Assembly: GCF_003065385.1 (NCBI RefSeq)
Contig: NZ_CP023277.1
Location: 62,001-126,000 of the forward strand
DNA length: 64,000 nt
Source: Polynucleobacter acidiphobus
GTDB taxonomy: Bacteria; Pseudomonadota; Gammaproteobacteria; Burkholderiales; Burkholderiaceae
Direction of reading: 5' to 3'
The notes below the pieces were generated by a model. That model did not search any database, was not told the origin of the DNA, and saw only the letters and a program-made list of their open reading frames with translations. Both the position numbers and the translations under genes were made by a program. Positions 55,798 through 64,000 of the stretch are shown one piece after another; positions within the stretch are counted from its first letter, which is position 1, and every line of letters begins with the position of its first letter.

Positions 55798-55948
55798 AAC
55801 CAAGAAGCCACCAAGACCAAGAGCGAACGCCCAGCTTTGAAGATTGTGAAGTAAGTTAAAATCCAGTTTTAGAAGGTCAATGCCCCATTAGCTCATCTGG
55901 TAGAGCAACTGATTTGTAATCAGTAGGTGGTCTGTTCGAGTCGGACAT
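55798..55948 (+). repeat. Right copy (attR side) of the 151-bp direct repeat
   Basis: Identical to 46524-46674. It contains a detached copy of the last 57 bases of sspB with stop (55798-55854), the sspB-tRNA spacer with the probable tRNA promoter -10 (TAAAAT at 55857-55862), and the tRNA body. Confidence 0.95.
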
Positions 55949-55957
55949 GGGGCACCA
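55882..55957 (+). tRNA. tRNA-Thr(UGU)
   Basis: 76 bases with encoded CCA. Acceptor GCCCCAT/ATGGGGC, D stem GCTC/GAGC, anticodon stem ACTGA/TCAGT with loop TTTGTAA (anticodon TGT), T stem GTCTG/CGGAC with one G-T pair. All stems close, so this is the functional copy restored by the element; the left copy lacks its 3' strand. Confidence 0.95.
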
Positions 55958-55978
55958 ATCACCCTCTTGATCCTATCT

Positions 55979-57295
55979 TCATTGATTCAGATCCACTTTC
56001 CTTGTCTCTGGCAGATACAGTATTGCCAAAGTTGCTGCAATCGCTAGGAAAAGAGTTGGATACCAAAGCCCTGCAAGTTGACTCGCAAACTCTTTATTGA
56101 GCCAGGTCACAATCAACGGGAGCAATCCCCCGATCCAGCCGGCTGCTAGGTTGTGTGGCAAAGTTGCTGCGCTATTGCGTGTTCTCGCTGGAAACAGCTC
56201 CGCTAGAAGAGCTGTTTGAGGCCCCACAACTAATGAAAGCGGTATTGCCAGTGCAATTAAGGTTGCGCTCATTAGAAAATAATCAGGGGCACTTTGCATT
56301 GATAGGCTTTGCAGAAATTGATAGGCAGGCTGAATCAGGATTGTTCCAAGTAATAAGCCGCTAATCACGACTGGACGTCGACCAATTTTGTCGGAGAGCG
56401 CTCCCGCAATAATCACCATCGGAAAGAGAACGAGCGTTGCGGTGATAGTGAGGGTATCCACAATTTGCGAACTCATTTGCAAGGCGGATTTCATGAAGAT
56501 ACCGGTATAGACCTGCACACAGAAAAAGAGGACAGATCCGCCCGCTGAGATACAGAAAAACAATAGAAACATTTGTTTACGTGTTTCTTTATCTTTAAAG
56601 TTATCGCGCAGTGGCGATTTAGCAAGTTCGCCTTTAGCTAGCATCGCTTTAAAAATCGGCGTTTCTTCAAGGGTCATCCGAACCTTTAGGGCAACCAGAA
56701 GAAGAACAATGGAGAACCAGAAGGGCACACGCCAGCCCCATTCTTTGAAACTCTCTGGATCCAAATAGTGATTGAGTAACACCAATTGTAGGATCGAGGC
56801 CAGCATACCAAGTGGCCCCATCAGCTGTAAGACACTTGTTTTCAGCCCCCGGTTGGTGCTGCCCGCATGCTCAGTTAAGTAGACGGCACTGCCGCCAATT
56901 TCTCCGCCTGCAGATAGGCCTTGAAGAAGTCGCAGAGTTACTAGACAGATGGGTGCCCAAATTCCAATTTGCTCATAGGTGGGTAAAAATCCCACGGCAA
57001 AGGTGGCGCCACCCATTAATGTGATTGTGATCAGAAAGACCGGCCGACGCCCAATGCGATCACCGAGAGAGCCAAAGAATGCTGCTCCTAGGGGTCTAAC
57101 CACCATCCCCGCCCCGAAGGTTGCAAGACTGGCTAAAAGACCCGTGATGGGGTCAGAGCTTGGAAAAAAGAGTGGGGCAAAGGCAACCGCCAAGGTCGCA
57201 AAGGTGAGGAAGTCGTACCACTCTAGAAAGGTGCCAAAACAGGCAGCAGTAGCGATTTTGGGGTAAGAATGCTTGGTTTGTGGGGGATTTGGCAC
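55979..57295 (-). CDS. MFS transporter, metabolite:H+ symporter (MHS) family
   Basis: The 438-residue protein has twelve predicted spans and MHS/ProP-like motifs: GTFLEWYDFLTFATLAVAFA, GDRIGRRPVFLITITLMGGA, LRLLQGLSAGGEIGGSAVYL, and a second GALSDKIGRRPVVISG. Such carriers import organic acids or compatible solutes with protons; the substrate cannot be read from sequence. It lies just outside the element, convergent with tRNA-Thr. Confidence 0.92.
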   Translation of the reverse strand: MPNPPQTKHSYPKIATAACFGTFLEWYDFLTFATLAVAFAPLFFPSSDPITGLLASLATFGAGMVVRPLGAAFFGSLGDRIGRRPVFLITITLMGGATFAVGFLPTYEQIGIWAPICLVTLRLLQGLSAGGEIGGSAVYLTEHAGSTNRGLKTSVLQLMGPLGMLASILQLVLLNHYLDPESFKEWGWRVPFWFSIVLLLVALKVRMTLEETPIFKAMLAKGELAKSPLRDNFKDKETRKQMFLLFFCISAGGSVLFFCVQVYTGIFMKSALQMSSQIVDTLTITATLVLFPMVIIAGALSDKIGRRPVVISGLLLGTILIQPAYQFLQSLSMQSAPDYFLMSATLIALAIPLSLVVGPQTALLAELFPARTRNSAATLPHNLAAGWIGGLLPLIVTWLNKEFASQLAGLWYPTLFLAIAATLAILYLPETRKVDLNQ

Positions 57296-57356
57296 AGGAG
57301 ATTTATTATAAATATTTGATTTAATTGAGTATTTTATTCAATACCTGAGTATTTTG

Positions 57357-57422
57357 TTGCATTGCACACATATTTATTGCATAGCAGCAAATAATTGGGT
57401 ATAGTTTCATGGTGCAGTGCAA
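57357..57422 (+). promoter_or_regulatory. Phasin promoter with PhaR-like TTGC/GCAA sites
   Basis: TTGCAT (57377-57382), 17 bases, TATAGT (57400-57405) form a good sigma-70 promoter. TTGCATTGCAC (57357-57367) and GTGCAGTGCAA (57412-57422) are inverted copies with one mismatch flanking it, and TTGC...GCAA (57377-57390) overlaps the -35 box. PhaR of polyhydroxybutyrate producers binds TGC-rich sites like these and represses phasin genes; the match is inference. Confidence 0.6.
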
Positions 57423-57455
57423 TATTGAACAAATTAACTAATTGGAGAGTACACC

Positions 57456-58037
57456 ATGAATCAAGATCAAGTCGCAGCAAAATTGTCGCAAATCCAGAGT
57501 AAAAACCTCGAGACCGTATTTTCATTGAGCGAAGCTGCTCTTGAGAATGCTCAGAAACTCGTTGAACTGAACTACGACGCTTCTAAAGCTGCGTTGTCAA
57601 ATGCTCAAGAGAACATTCAGCAAGTATTAAGTGCAAAAGATCCCAAGCAAGTGACCGAACTTTTGCAAGCCGATACTTTGCAAGACGTTGGTAACCAAGC
57701 TATTGCTCATCAGCGCAAAGTAACTAAAGTATTGCGTGAGAGCGGTAAAGAGTTTGCTGATGTCGTGGAAGCTAGCATTGAGCAAGCTCAAGCTGGTATG
57801 CAAGACTGGGTAAACACCTTGGCTGCAAATGCACCTGCTGGTTCGGATGTGTTTGTATCTGCATTCAAAACCTCGATGAACTCAGTGATGCAAGGTATTG
57901 AGCAGTTCCGTGAAGCTAGCAAAGATGCATTGTCAACCGTTGAGAAATCGGCTGATCAAGCATTTGAAGCATTCCAAGGCCAATTGGCCCAAGTGAAAAA
58001 AGCCGCTGCTCCTGCAAAGGCTCGTAAAGCTGCTTAA
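57456..58037 (+). CDS. Phasin family protein (PHB granule-associated)
   Basis: The 193-residue helical protein has phasin sequence (NLETVFSLSEAALENAQKLV, LNYDASKAALSNAQENIQQV, AFKTSMNSVMQGIEQFREAS) and an Ala/Lys-rich tail (KKAAAPAKARKAA). Phasins coat polyhydroxyalkanoate granules. GGAGAG precedes the ATG. Strong ribosome-binding site, promoter and terminator suggest high expression. phaC and phaR are not in the window. Confidence 0.92.
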   Translation: MNQDQVAAKLSQIQSKNLETVFSLSEAALENAQKLVELNYDASKAALSNAQENIQQVLSAKDPKQVTELLQADTLQDVGNQAIAHQRKVTKVLRESGKEFADVVEASIEQAQAGMQDWVNTLAANAPAGSDVFVSAFKTSMNSVMQGIEQFREASKDALSTVEKSADQAFEAFQGQLAQVKKAAAPAKARKAA

Positions 58038-58060
58038 TTAGCAATTCGTTGTTCATGAAG

Positions 58061-58084
58061 ACCCGCTCCGAGGAGCGGGTTTTT
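58061..58084. terminator. Terminator between phasin and rmuC
   Basis: ACCCGCTC and GAGCGGGT form an 8-bp GC-rich stem with loop CGAG, followed by a T run on the plus strand; serves the phasin and possibly the convergent rmuC. Confidence 0.88.
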
Positions 58085-58086
58085 AT

Positions 58087-59355
58087 TTATGCAGACTCAT
58101 CGTCTTGTGTGAGTAAATTACTTGCAATCACTTTATTGGGTTTCACACCCAATTCTTTGACTTTCTCAGCAGCTTTAATTAGATTGCCTTTACCCGTCTT
58201 GAGTTTATTGAAGGCATCGTGATAGCTCGATTGCGCTTGGTCTAGGCGCTTGCCGATTTGTTCAAGATCTTCTACAAAGCCCACGAACTTGTCATAGAGG
58301 TTGGCGCATTGACGAGCGATCTCCATGGCATTTTTATTCTGTTGATCCTGCCTCCACAAGTGGGCGACAGTCCGTAAAGTGGCCATTAGGGTGCTGGGGC
58401 ATACCAAGACAATGTTTTTACTGAGTGCCTCTTGATAAAGATTGGGGGCAGACTTGAGGGCACTTAAGAAGGCTGGCTCAATGGGAATAAACATCAATAC
58501 AAAATCCACACTGGCGATATCCGCAATCCCGGCATAGTTTTTACCAGATAGACCTTGAATGTGTTGCCGAATCGATTGAATGTGGGCGAGAAGTTCTTTA
58601 TCGGCTTCATCGGTACTGGCTGCCTCAGTATGTCTGGCATAGGCTGTGATGGATACTTTGCTATCGATTACGAGGTGGCGACCTTCAGGTAACTTAATAA
58701 TGACATCGGGTTGTAAGCGACTACCATCCGCCTGAGTATGGCTATCTTGAACCAGATACTCCTCGCCCTTACGTAAGCCCGAGGACTCCAGGATGGATTC
58801 TAGAACCAGTTCCCCCCAGTTTCCTTGGATTTTGGAGTCGCCCTTTAGCGCATTGGTAAGCGATCGTGCTTCATCCGACATCTTGAGATTGAGATTGGCT
58901 AGACGTTCAATCTCGTGCTTAAGTGCAAAGCGTTCCCTGGATTCTTTTTCGTAGGAGTTGCTCACTTGTTCCTTGAACTCAGTGAGCTTGGTTTGCAAGG
59001 GCTTTAGCAAAGTATCGAGCTGCTGGGCATTTTGCTCTGCGAACTTCTTGGTTTTATCTTCCAAAATCTCATTGGCGAGATTCTTAAACTGGTTGGTGAG
59101 CGCCTCCTTGGCCTCGTTTAATGAATCAATCCGATGTTGAACTTGCTTACGCTCTGAATCCAACTCAGCCTCTAGGCGAATGGCGCGTTGCAGCGCTTGA
59201 TCACGCTCAACCCTAATTTGCTCTAACTGGGTGGTTAACTCAGCAATAGCGCCTTGTTGTTGATTCTGATTGGATCGAAGAACGGCAACATACATTCCAA
59301 GCCCGATGGCAATGCCAAGGGCAACAATGGTAATCAGGGCAGGAAGGTCTGTCAT
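58087..59355 (-). CDS. rmuC: DNA recombination protein RmuC
   Basis: The 422-residue protein has an N-terminal membrane anchor (ITIVALGIAIGLGMYVAVL), a long coiled coil (about 30-150) and the RmuC nuclease-like domain (GNWGELVLESILESSGLRKG, DVIIKLPEGRHLVIDSKVSI, FVLMFIPIEPAFLSAL). RmuC limits recombination at inverted repeats, apparently as a PD-(D/E)xK enzyme. It is followed upstream-wise by grxD on the same strand. Confidence 0.93.
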   Translation of the reverse strand: MTDLPALITIVALGIAIGLGMYVAVLRSNQNQQQGAIAELTTQLEQIRVERDQALQRAIRLEAELDSERKQVQHRIDSLNEAKEALTNQFKNLANEILEDKTKKFAEQNAQQLDTLLKPLQTKLTEFKEQVSNSYEKESRERFALKHEIERLANLNLKMSDEARSLTNALKGDSKIQGNWGELVLESILESSGLRKGEEYLVQDSHTQADGSRLQPDVIIKLPEGRHLVIDSKVSITAYARHTEAASTDEADKELLAHIQSIRQHIQGLSGKNYAGIADIASVDFVLMFIPIEPAFLSALKSAPNLYQEALSKNIVLVCPSTLMATLRTVAHLWRQDQQNKNAMEIARQCANLYDKFVGFVEDLEQIGKRLDQAQSSYHDAFNKLKTGKGNLIKAAEKVKELGVKPNKVIASNLLTQDDESA

Positions 59356-59414
59356 GGGCTTAGTCTACTGCAGACCAAGCCCACCGAGTGAGCTTTTGAG
59401 GAGGGGGCTTGCGA

Positions 59415-59726
59415 TCAAAGACCGAGGAGTTTTTTGAGTTCGCCGCTTTGGTACATCTCGGTCATGATGTCTGAGCCACCAATGAACTCGCCATTGACAT
59501 AAAGCTGCGGGATAGTTGGCCAGTTTGCATACTCTTTAATACCTTGGCGAATGGCTTCATCATCAAAGACATTGACGGTATGTAAGGTCTCTAGGCCACA
59601 GGCACGTAAGATATTTACGGCATTACCCGAGAAGCCGCATTGTGGGAACTGTGCGGTACCCTTCATAAACAGGACCACGGGATGGCTGGTCACAATTTCT
59701 TTGATCTTGGCTTGGGTATCACTCAT
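59415..59726 (-). CDS. grxD: Monothiol glutaredoxin Grx4 family
   Basis: The 103-residue protein has the CGFS active site (Cys30 in FPQCGFSGNAV), WPTIPQLYVNGEFIGGSDI for glutathione binding, and normal length. CGFS glutaredoxins carry 2Fe-2S clusters, often with BolA partners; a BolA-family gene is at 28.5 kb. It lies downstream of prmC, as in many betaproteobacteria. Confidence 0.95.
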   Translation of the reverse strand: MSDTQAKIKEIVTSHPVVLFMKGTAQFPQCGFSGNAVNILRACGLETLHTVNVFDDEAIRQGIKEYANWPTIPQLYVNGEFIGGSDIMTEMYQSGELKKLLGL

Positions 59727-59812
59727 GGTGATGAAATCCTTTCATAAACGAACTGGGTTTTGCTTTGATTCTTACTTGATCACTATTTTATGACCGATTA
59801 AAAAGTAGGGTC

Positions 59813-60688
59813 TTATTTTCTGGCCCGCGTGACTCGTAAATGCCCGGCTAGATCAGCAATGGCGCCAATGTCATGAAAGCTATGGTTTTCTAGGAGCGTA
59901 GCAACTTCAGCTGCCTGATCATAGCTATGCTCGATGGCAATCAGGCCACCAGGTTTTAAGTAATGATGGGCGTGATTAACAATCTCCCGAATGCACGACA
60001 GGCCATCGCCATCATCGGTGAGGGCTGCTTTGGGCTCAAAGCGTAGATCGCCCTCTTGCAAATGGGGGTCGTCCTTTTGAATGTAGGGAGGATTGCTGAC
60101 GATCACATCAAATGCGGTTTGGTATCGATCAGGTATTGCGTCATACCAATTGCTTAGTAAAAACTCGACTAAATGATTAAGTCCCAAAGCTTTGGCATTC
60201 TCGCAAGCAAGTTCAATCGCATCACTCGCTTGATCAACCCCTAGAATACCTAAATTAATCGGCGCTTTACTGATGGAGCATTCATGGGCAACCGCTAGGG
60301 CAATCGCTCCAGAGCCCGTCCCCAAATCCAGAATCTGAATCGTTTGATTGGGATAGTCCGAATGAATACGCTGTATTTCTTCTAGTGCAAGATCCACCAA
60401 GAGCTCGGTCTCTGGGCGGGGGATTAATACCGTTTCGTTGACCTTGAGTTCAATTCCATGAAAAGCTTTCACTCCTGTGAGGTAAGCCACGGGCACCCCA
60501 GATATACGCTGGGCTTCTAGGGATTTCCAGGCGATGAGAAGTTCATCAGGGAGCGGTTCTTGATCTCTAGAAATCAGAGCCGAGCGGGGCCACCCTAGAT
60601 GTTTGTTAAGCAAATGCGCCAGTAGCACCTTGGCATCGGTTTTATTGAGTCTTGTGCCCTCAAGGAGAGCGGCAATCGTGTTGGCCAT
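59813..60688 (-). CDS. prmC: Peptide chain release factor N5-glutamine methyltransferase
   Basis: The 291-residue SAM enzyme methylates the GGQ glutamine of release factors. It has the SAM motif ILDLGTGSGAIALAVA, catalytic NPPY (IVSNPPYIQKDDPHL) and ALTDDGDGLSCIREIV. It lies eight bases after prfA, its substrate gene. Confidence 0.96.
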   Translation of the reverse strand: MANTIAALLEGTRLNKTDAKVLLAHLLNKHLGWPRSALISRDQEPLPDELLIAWKSLEAQRISGVPVAYLTGVKAFHGIELKVNETVLIPRPETELLVDLALEEIQRIHSDYPNQTIQILDLGTGSGAIALAVAHECSISKAPINLGILGVDQASDAIELACENAKALGLNHLVEFLLSNWYDAIPDRYQTAFDVIVSNPPYIQKDDPHLQEGDLRFEPKAALTDDGDGLSCIREIVNHAHHYLKPGGLIAIEHSYDQAAEVATLLENHSFHDIGAIADLAGHLRVTRARK

Positions 60689-60696
60689 GATGCGGA

Positions 60697-61776
60697 TTAC
60701 GCATCGCCCATGGCGGCTAAGAGTTCAGCTTGATGTTCTGCTGCCAGAGCATTTAATAAATCGCCAATATCGCCGTCCATCATGGCATCAATTTTGTAGA
60801 GGGTGAGATTAATGCGATGATCGGTAATTCGGCCTTGGGGGAAGTTATAAGTGCGGATACGGTCACTGCGATCGCCGCTACCCACTAAGGATTTACGGGT
60901 TTGGGCTTGTTCTTGCTGCTGAGCGTGTCGCTGGGCATCCATGATGCGTGAGACCAGGACTTTCATGGCTTGATCTTTATTGCGATGTTGGCTGCGATCG
61001 TCTTGGCACTCCACCACTATTCCGGTAGGAAGATGAGTGATCCGTACTGCGGAATCTGTTTTATTGATATGTTGTCCACCAGCGCCCGATGCCCGAAAGG
61101 TGTCGATGCGGATCTCGGCTGGATTAATTTTGACGCTCTCAATTTCATCTACCTCGGGCATTACCGCAACCGTACAGGCCGACGTATGAATCCGTCCCTG
61201 AGTCTCGGTTTGTGGGACGCGCTGTACCCGATGGCCACCAGACTCAAACTTCATCTTCGCGTATACGTCATTGCCAGCTAACCGAACAATGACCTCTTTA
61301 TAGCCCCCAAGATCCGATTCGGCTTGACTGACTATCTCAGTTTTCCAGCCCTGACGCTCGGCAAAACGGGAATACATGCGCAGTAAATCAGCTGCAAATA
61401 AGGCACTTTCGTCGCCACCAGTGCCCGCTCGGATCTCTAAGAAGATATTGCGCCCATCGTCTTCATCCTTGGGCAGCAAAAGGGTTTGCAAGCTTTTCTC
61501 AAGCTCGGCCATGCGTGCTTGTGCATCTTTTTCCTCTTCGTCGGCAAAGTCCTTCATTTCAGGGTCAAGGCGCATTTCGCTGGCAGCTTTTGCATCCGCC
61601 TCAGCTTTTTTGTAAAGCCCAAACTGTTCCACCACCGTTGAAATATCAGCATGCTCACGCGTGAGTTTGCGATAGACATCCATATCCTTTGCGGAGTCTT
61701 CTTGCATCAAAATGGTATTGAGTTCAGCCAAACGGGCATCCAGATGCTCCAGCTTGGTACGCATGCTGGATTTCAT
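60697..61776 (-). CDS. prfA: Peptide chain release factor 1
   Basis: The 359-residue factor reads UAA and UAG. It has the GGQ motif ([17 protein letters not shown]) and the RF1 anticodon-like loop, here PQT in [18 protein letters not shown] (PxT class). ATG 61776 directly follows the hemA stop; a second Met five codons on is an alternative start. Confidence 0.97.
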   Translation of the reverse strand: MKSSMRTKLEHLDARLAELNTILMQEDSAKDMDVYRKLTREHADISTVVEQFGLYKKAEADAKAASEMRLDPEMKDFADEEEKDAQARMAELEKSLQTLLLPKDEDDGRNIFLEIRAGTGGDESALFAADLLRMYSRFAERQGWKTEIVSQAESDLGGYKEVIVRLAGNDVYAKMKFESGGHRVQRVPQTETQGRIHTSACTVAVMPEVDEIESVKINPAEIRIDTFRASGAGGQHINKTDSAVRITHLPTGIVVECQDDRSQHRNKDQAMKVLVSRIMDAQRHAQQQEQAQTRKSLVGSGDRSDRIRTYNFPQGRITDHRINLTLYKIDAMMDGDIGDLLNALAAEHQAELLAAMGDA

Positions 61777-63108
61777 CTAATGGCTATCGGTCGGATTATT
61801 TTTATCGCTGGAGTGGGTGGCAAATAACTTGGGAAGTAATTTCAGTAGAGCGTCACGCTCCGAACCGCTGGCGTGCTGCAAGGCATGTAATGAGCCATGT
61901 AAGAACTTATTAGTAAGACCCTGGGCCATGGCATTGAGTACATCTTGTGGGTCCTCACCGCGAACTAAGCGTTTCAGTGCGCGTTCTAGCTCAATTTGTC
62001 GCAGGCGATCACCTTGCAATTGGAGATCTTGGATTAAAGGTACGGCATTACGACCTTGTAACCAGTGCATGAAATTACTCACACGCTCTTCAATGATGAT
62101 CTCGGCTTGGCTTACTGCGGCTTGACGTAAATTGGCACCGGCTTGGGCCATGGTGCCTAGGTCATCCACCGTGTAGAGATACACATCGTTTAAGCGAGCA
62201 ATCTCGGGTTCAAAGTCACGCGGCACTGCCAGATCAATCATCACCATGGGCTTGCGACGCCTGAGCTTTAGGGCACTTTCCACCATCCCCAAGCCAATAA
62301 TGGGTAGCGGGCTAGCGGTAGACGAGACAATAATGTCAAACTCATGTAGGCGTGTTGGCAGGTCATTGAGACGAAAGGACTCCGCTTCGATGTTTTGGGC
62401 TGAGATCGAGTCCGCCAGTTCTTGTCCACGCTCTACGGTACGATTTGCAATCGCTGCACCGCGGGGTTTGCGAGCGACGAAGTGGGTGGCGCAGAGGGTG
62501 ATCATTTCACCGGCACCGATAAACAGAATTTTCTGTTCGCCAATCGATGCAAAGATGCGCTCGGCTAAGCGAACCGATGCGGCAGCCATTGAAATGGAAT
62601 GTGCGCCAATTTCGGTTGAACCACGTACCTCTTTAGCAACCGAGAAGGTTTTCTGAAAGAGTTGATTGAGATAGGTTCCTAGTGCGCCAGCCTCATTAGC
62701 AGTGCGAACCGCATCCTTCATTTGGCCTAGGATTTGGGTCTCACCAATCACCATCGAATCTAAGCCACAAGCCACTCGAAACGCATGACGTACTGCGTCT
62801 GATTGGGGTAGTGTGTAGATATGAGGTTGTAAAACGCTGGGGGCCAAATTTTGGCTTTTGGCTAACCAATCAAACGTTGCCTCATGAAACTCACCCTCGG
62901 AGGCAGGATCATTAGCGGCGCAGTAGAGTTCGGTGCGATTGCAGGTCGAAAGAATGGTTGCCTCAGGCATGCCGCCACGATTAACGCCACCCAAATGGGA
63001 GCGTAGGTCGGATAATGCGTCAAGCAGACCCTCGGGATCAAAAGCCACTTTTTCCCGAACGGCAACTGGCGCTGTGTGATGGTTAATGCCCAAAGTCAAC
63101 AGCTTCAT
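61777..63108 (-). CDS. hemA: Glutamyl-tRNA reductase
   Basis: The 443-residue enzyme makes glutamate-1-semialdehyde, the entry to haem synthesis. [29 protein letters not shown] with catalytic cysteine, [19 protein letters not shown], and the NADPH loop [17 protein letters not shown] are intact. First of hemA-prfA-prmC-grxD on the minus strand. The N-terminus carries the lysine-region through which HemA is haem-regulated in enterics; that is not tested here. Confidence 0.97.
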   Translation of the reverse strand: MKLLTLGINHHTAPVAVREKVAFDPEGLLDALSDLRSHLGGVNRGGMPEATILSTCNRTELYCAANDPASEGEFHEATFDWLAKSQNLAPSVLQPHIYTLPQSDAVRHAFRVACGLDSMVIGETQILGQMKDAVRTANEAGALGTYLNQLFQKTFSVAKEVRGSTEIGAHSISMAAASVRLAERIFASIGEQKILFIGAGEMITLCATHFVARKPRGAAIANRTVERGQELADSISAQNIEAESFRLNDLPTRLHEFDIIVSSTASPLPIIGLGMVESALKLRRRKPMVMIDLAVPRDFEPEIARLNDVYLYTVDDLGTMAQAGANLRQAAVSQAEIIIEERVSNFMHWLQGRNAVPLIQDLQLQGDRLRQIELERALKRLVRGEDPQDVLNAMAQGLTNKFLHGSLHALQHASGSERDALLKLLPKLFATHSSDKNNPTDSH

Positions 63109-63151
63109 ATTGATAATTATAGGTTTCTTGGGGCTAATAGGGGCGTTTTGA

Positions 63152-63430
63152 ATGGGGTTTTTGGCTTATTTACTACTCGGAAGCCTGATGGGCTGGGCTG
63201 CTGCCCATTATTTTCCTGGGTTTTCCCCTAGAAATAAGGGCGCTAAACGAGCCAAGCGAACCAAGGCTACTTACCTCTGGAGTATGGCGTTTGGGATTCT
63301 TGGGACTGCTTTTGCAAGCTACGGAGGTCAGGCTGCGGGACTATTCACGGCTGGGCAAATGCTTGAGTGGGGTAGTGCGATTGTGGGGGGATTTTTGTTC
63401 AGTTTAATGTATTTATTATTCAAAAAATGA
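63152..63430 (+). CDS. Small membrane protein of unknown function (92 aa)
   Basis: About three hydrophobic segments ([54 protein letters not shown]) separated by a basic loop ([15 protein letters not shown]). The layout resembles small YeaQ/GlsB-type membrane proteins, but identity is weak. Divergent from hemA. I cannot assign a function. Confidence 0.65.
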   Translation: MGFLAYLLLGSLMGWAAAHYFPGFSPRNKGAKRAKRTKATYLWSMAFGILGTAFASYGGQAAGLFTAGQMLEWGSAIVGGFLFSLMYLLFKK

Positions 63431-63470
63431 TAAAAATTTCATATAGAATAAAGGGTATTTAAGACTTTTA

Positions 63471-63498
63471 TTGACAAAACTTGCCAAAAATTTAAAAT
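63471..63498 (+). promoter_or_regulatory. Promoter of the ParDE-type pair
   Basis: TTGACA (63471-63476), 16 bases, TAAAAT (63493-63498). The transcript would start near 63505, beyond the first ATG, so the antitoxin may start at ATG 63506 or 63515 on a leaderless or near-leaderless mRNA. Confidence 0.5.
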
Positions 63499-63745
63499 GA
63501 AGACAATGACAACAATGAATATTTCCCTACCTAACTCAATGAAAATATTTGTTGATCAGCAGGTTAGTAGTCGAGGGTATGGAACAAGTAGTGAGTACTT
63601 GAGAGAACTTATTCGCAAGGAGCAAGAAAGAAACGTCTTAAGAGAATTGCTGCTTGCAGGGGCCTCATCGAAACCGGTTCAAGAGATTAATTCTGGATAT
63701 TTTGATGGGTTAAGAAAAAAAGCAAAGAAATTAGCTTCTAGTTGA
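63497..63745 (+). CDS. ParD-like antitoxin
   Basis: At most 82 residues with the CC2985-type ParD sequence: MNISLPNSMKIFVDQQVSSR, GYGTSSEYLRELIRKEQER, and a flexible toxin-binding tail. The ribbon-helix-helix core starts at the third Met (63515); the start codon is uncertain. The toxin gene overlaps its stop (TTGA). Confidence 0.82.
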   Translation: MKTMTTMNISLPNSMKIFVDQQVSSRGYGTSSEYLRELIRKEQERNVLRELLLAGASSKPVQEINSGYFDGLRKKAKKLASS

Positions 63746-64000
63746 TCTCAAAAAAATTAATACTTCTAGATTTTGCGAATAGAGATGCTGACAAGATTAT
63801 CAAAGACACTGTCTGCGATTATGGCCTGGCTGCCTCATTGAAATTAATTGATGAACTTGAAAAATCTTTAAGACGAATAGGCCGTTATCCAAAATTAGGC
63901 TCCTTAAGAATTGGTCAGGAAATTAGTTTTGATAACTTAAGGTCGTATGCACTCAAAAAAGCGCCATATATTATTTTTTATTTAGAACATGAAGAATACA
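63742..64000 (+). CDS. ParE/RelE-superfamily toxin, 5' part (runs off the window)
   Basis: A frame from TTG 63742, overlapping the antitoxin stop, is open to the window end (86 codons): SKKLILLDFANRDADKIIKD, LKLIDELEKSLRRIGRYPKL, YALKKAPYIIFYLEHEEY. This is the ParE/plasmid-stabilisation fold (two helices then sheet). The C-terminus is missing from the window. Confidence 0.78.
   Translation, partial: MISKKLILLDFANRDADKIIKDTVCDYGLAASLKLIDELEKSLRRIGRYPKLGSLRIGQEISFDNLRSYALKKAPYIIFYLEHEEY

Larger units (their letters stand above)
46675..55948. mobile_element. 9.27-kb integrative element in tRNA-Thr(UGU)
   Basis: One unit (element plus one repeat copy) is 9,274 bp. The element has a P4-like tyrosine integrase at its right end, arm-type repeats at both ends, two further tyrosine recombinases, a DinJ/YafQ pair, a porin, a DUF6641-type gene, unrecognised genes and six copies of an internal palindrome. 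There are no conjugation, capsid or replication genes I recognise, so it may depend on a helper for transfer. The perfect repeats and intact arms suggest recent insertion. Confidence 0.9.

Overview
The window is a stretch of a betaproteobacterial chromosome of moderate GC content. Gene content and order (alpha ribosomal operon, mlaFEDACB-ABC-bolA-murA-his-tat block, petABC-sspAB, a phasin with PhaR-like sites, Burkholderiales-type porins) fit Burkholderiaceae, most likely Polynucleobacter. That genus call is recognition from memory, not a search result. No rRNA, CRISPR array or prophage structural genes are visible.

Layout. 1-3.75 kb: end of the spc operon and the alpha operon (secY 3' end, infA, rpmJ, rpsM, rpsK, rpsD, rpoA, rplQ), closed by a UUCG-loop terminator. 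3.8-11.7 kb: housekeeping genes on both strands (cutA, dsbD, hemB, engB, a cytochrome c4, lysA, an LptM-like lipoprotein, cyaY, aroB, aroK). 11.7-13.5 kb: an unusually short PilQ-type secretin and a one-TM partner. 13.6-23.0 kb: mrcA (PBP1A), a REP-associated (RAYT) transposase, gltB and gltD. 23.0-29.99 kb: the complete phospholipid-trafficking cluster mlaFEDACB, a two-gene ABC-2 exporter, a BolA-family gene and murA. 30.0-38.5 kb: histidine biosynthesis (hisG, D, C, B, H, A, F, I, E), with hisC inverted and a hipBA toxin-antitoxin pair lodged between hisF and hisI. 38.5-40.5 kb: a HIT protein and tatABC. 40.7-46.6 kb: a porin, mscL, the cytochrome bc1 genes petABC, and sspAB.

46.5-55.95 kb is a 9,274-bp integrative element in a tRNA-Thr(UGU) gene. 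A perfect 151-bp direct repeat (3' end of sspB plus most of the tRNA) bounds it. It carries three tyrosine recombinases, a DinJ/YafQ toxin-antitoxin pair, a porin whose first ~100 bases nearly duplicate those of the chromosomal porin, a DUF6641-type gene and several unrecognised genes. Six copies of a palindrome (TGTCGTGT / ACACGACA) are scattered through it, mostly just after genes; two of them flank the toxin-antitoxin pair in direct orientation, like a cassette. I consider this the best candidate for an undescribed system in the window.

56-64 kb returns to the core chromosome: an MHS-type transporter, a phasin, rmuC, grxD, prmC, prfA and hemA, a small membrane protein, and a ParDE-type pair whose toxin runs off the window end.

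Functional links: Tat translocase plus the twin-arginine Rieske protein of bc1; DsbD, cytochrome c4 and bc1 in the periplasmic redox system; hemA/hemB in haem synthesis; aroK/aroB and the his genes in amino-acid synthesis; gltBD supplying glutamate; the mla genes, LptM and porins in the outer membrane; prfA/prmC in translation termination.
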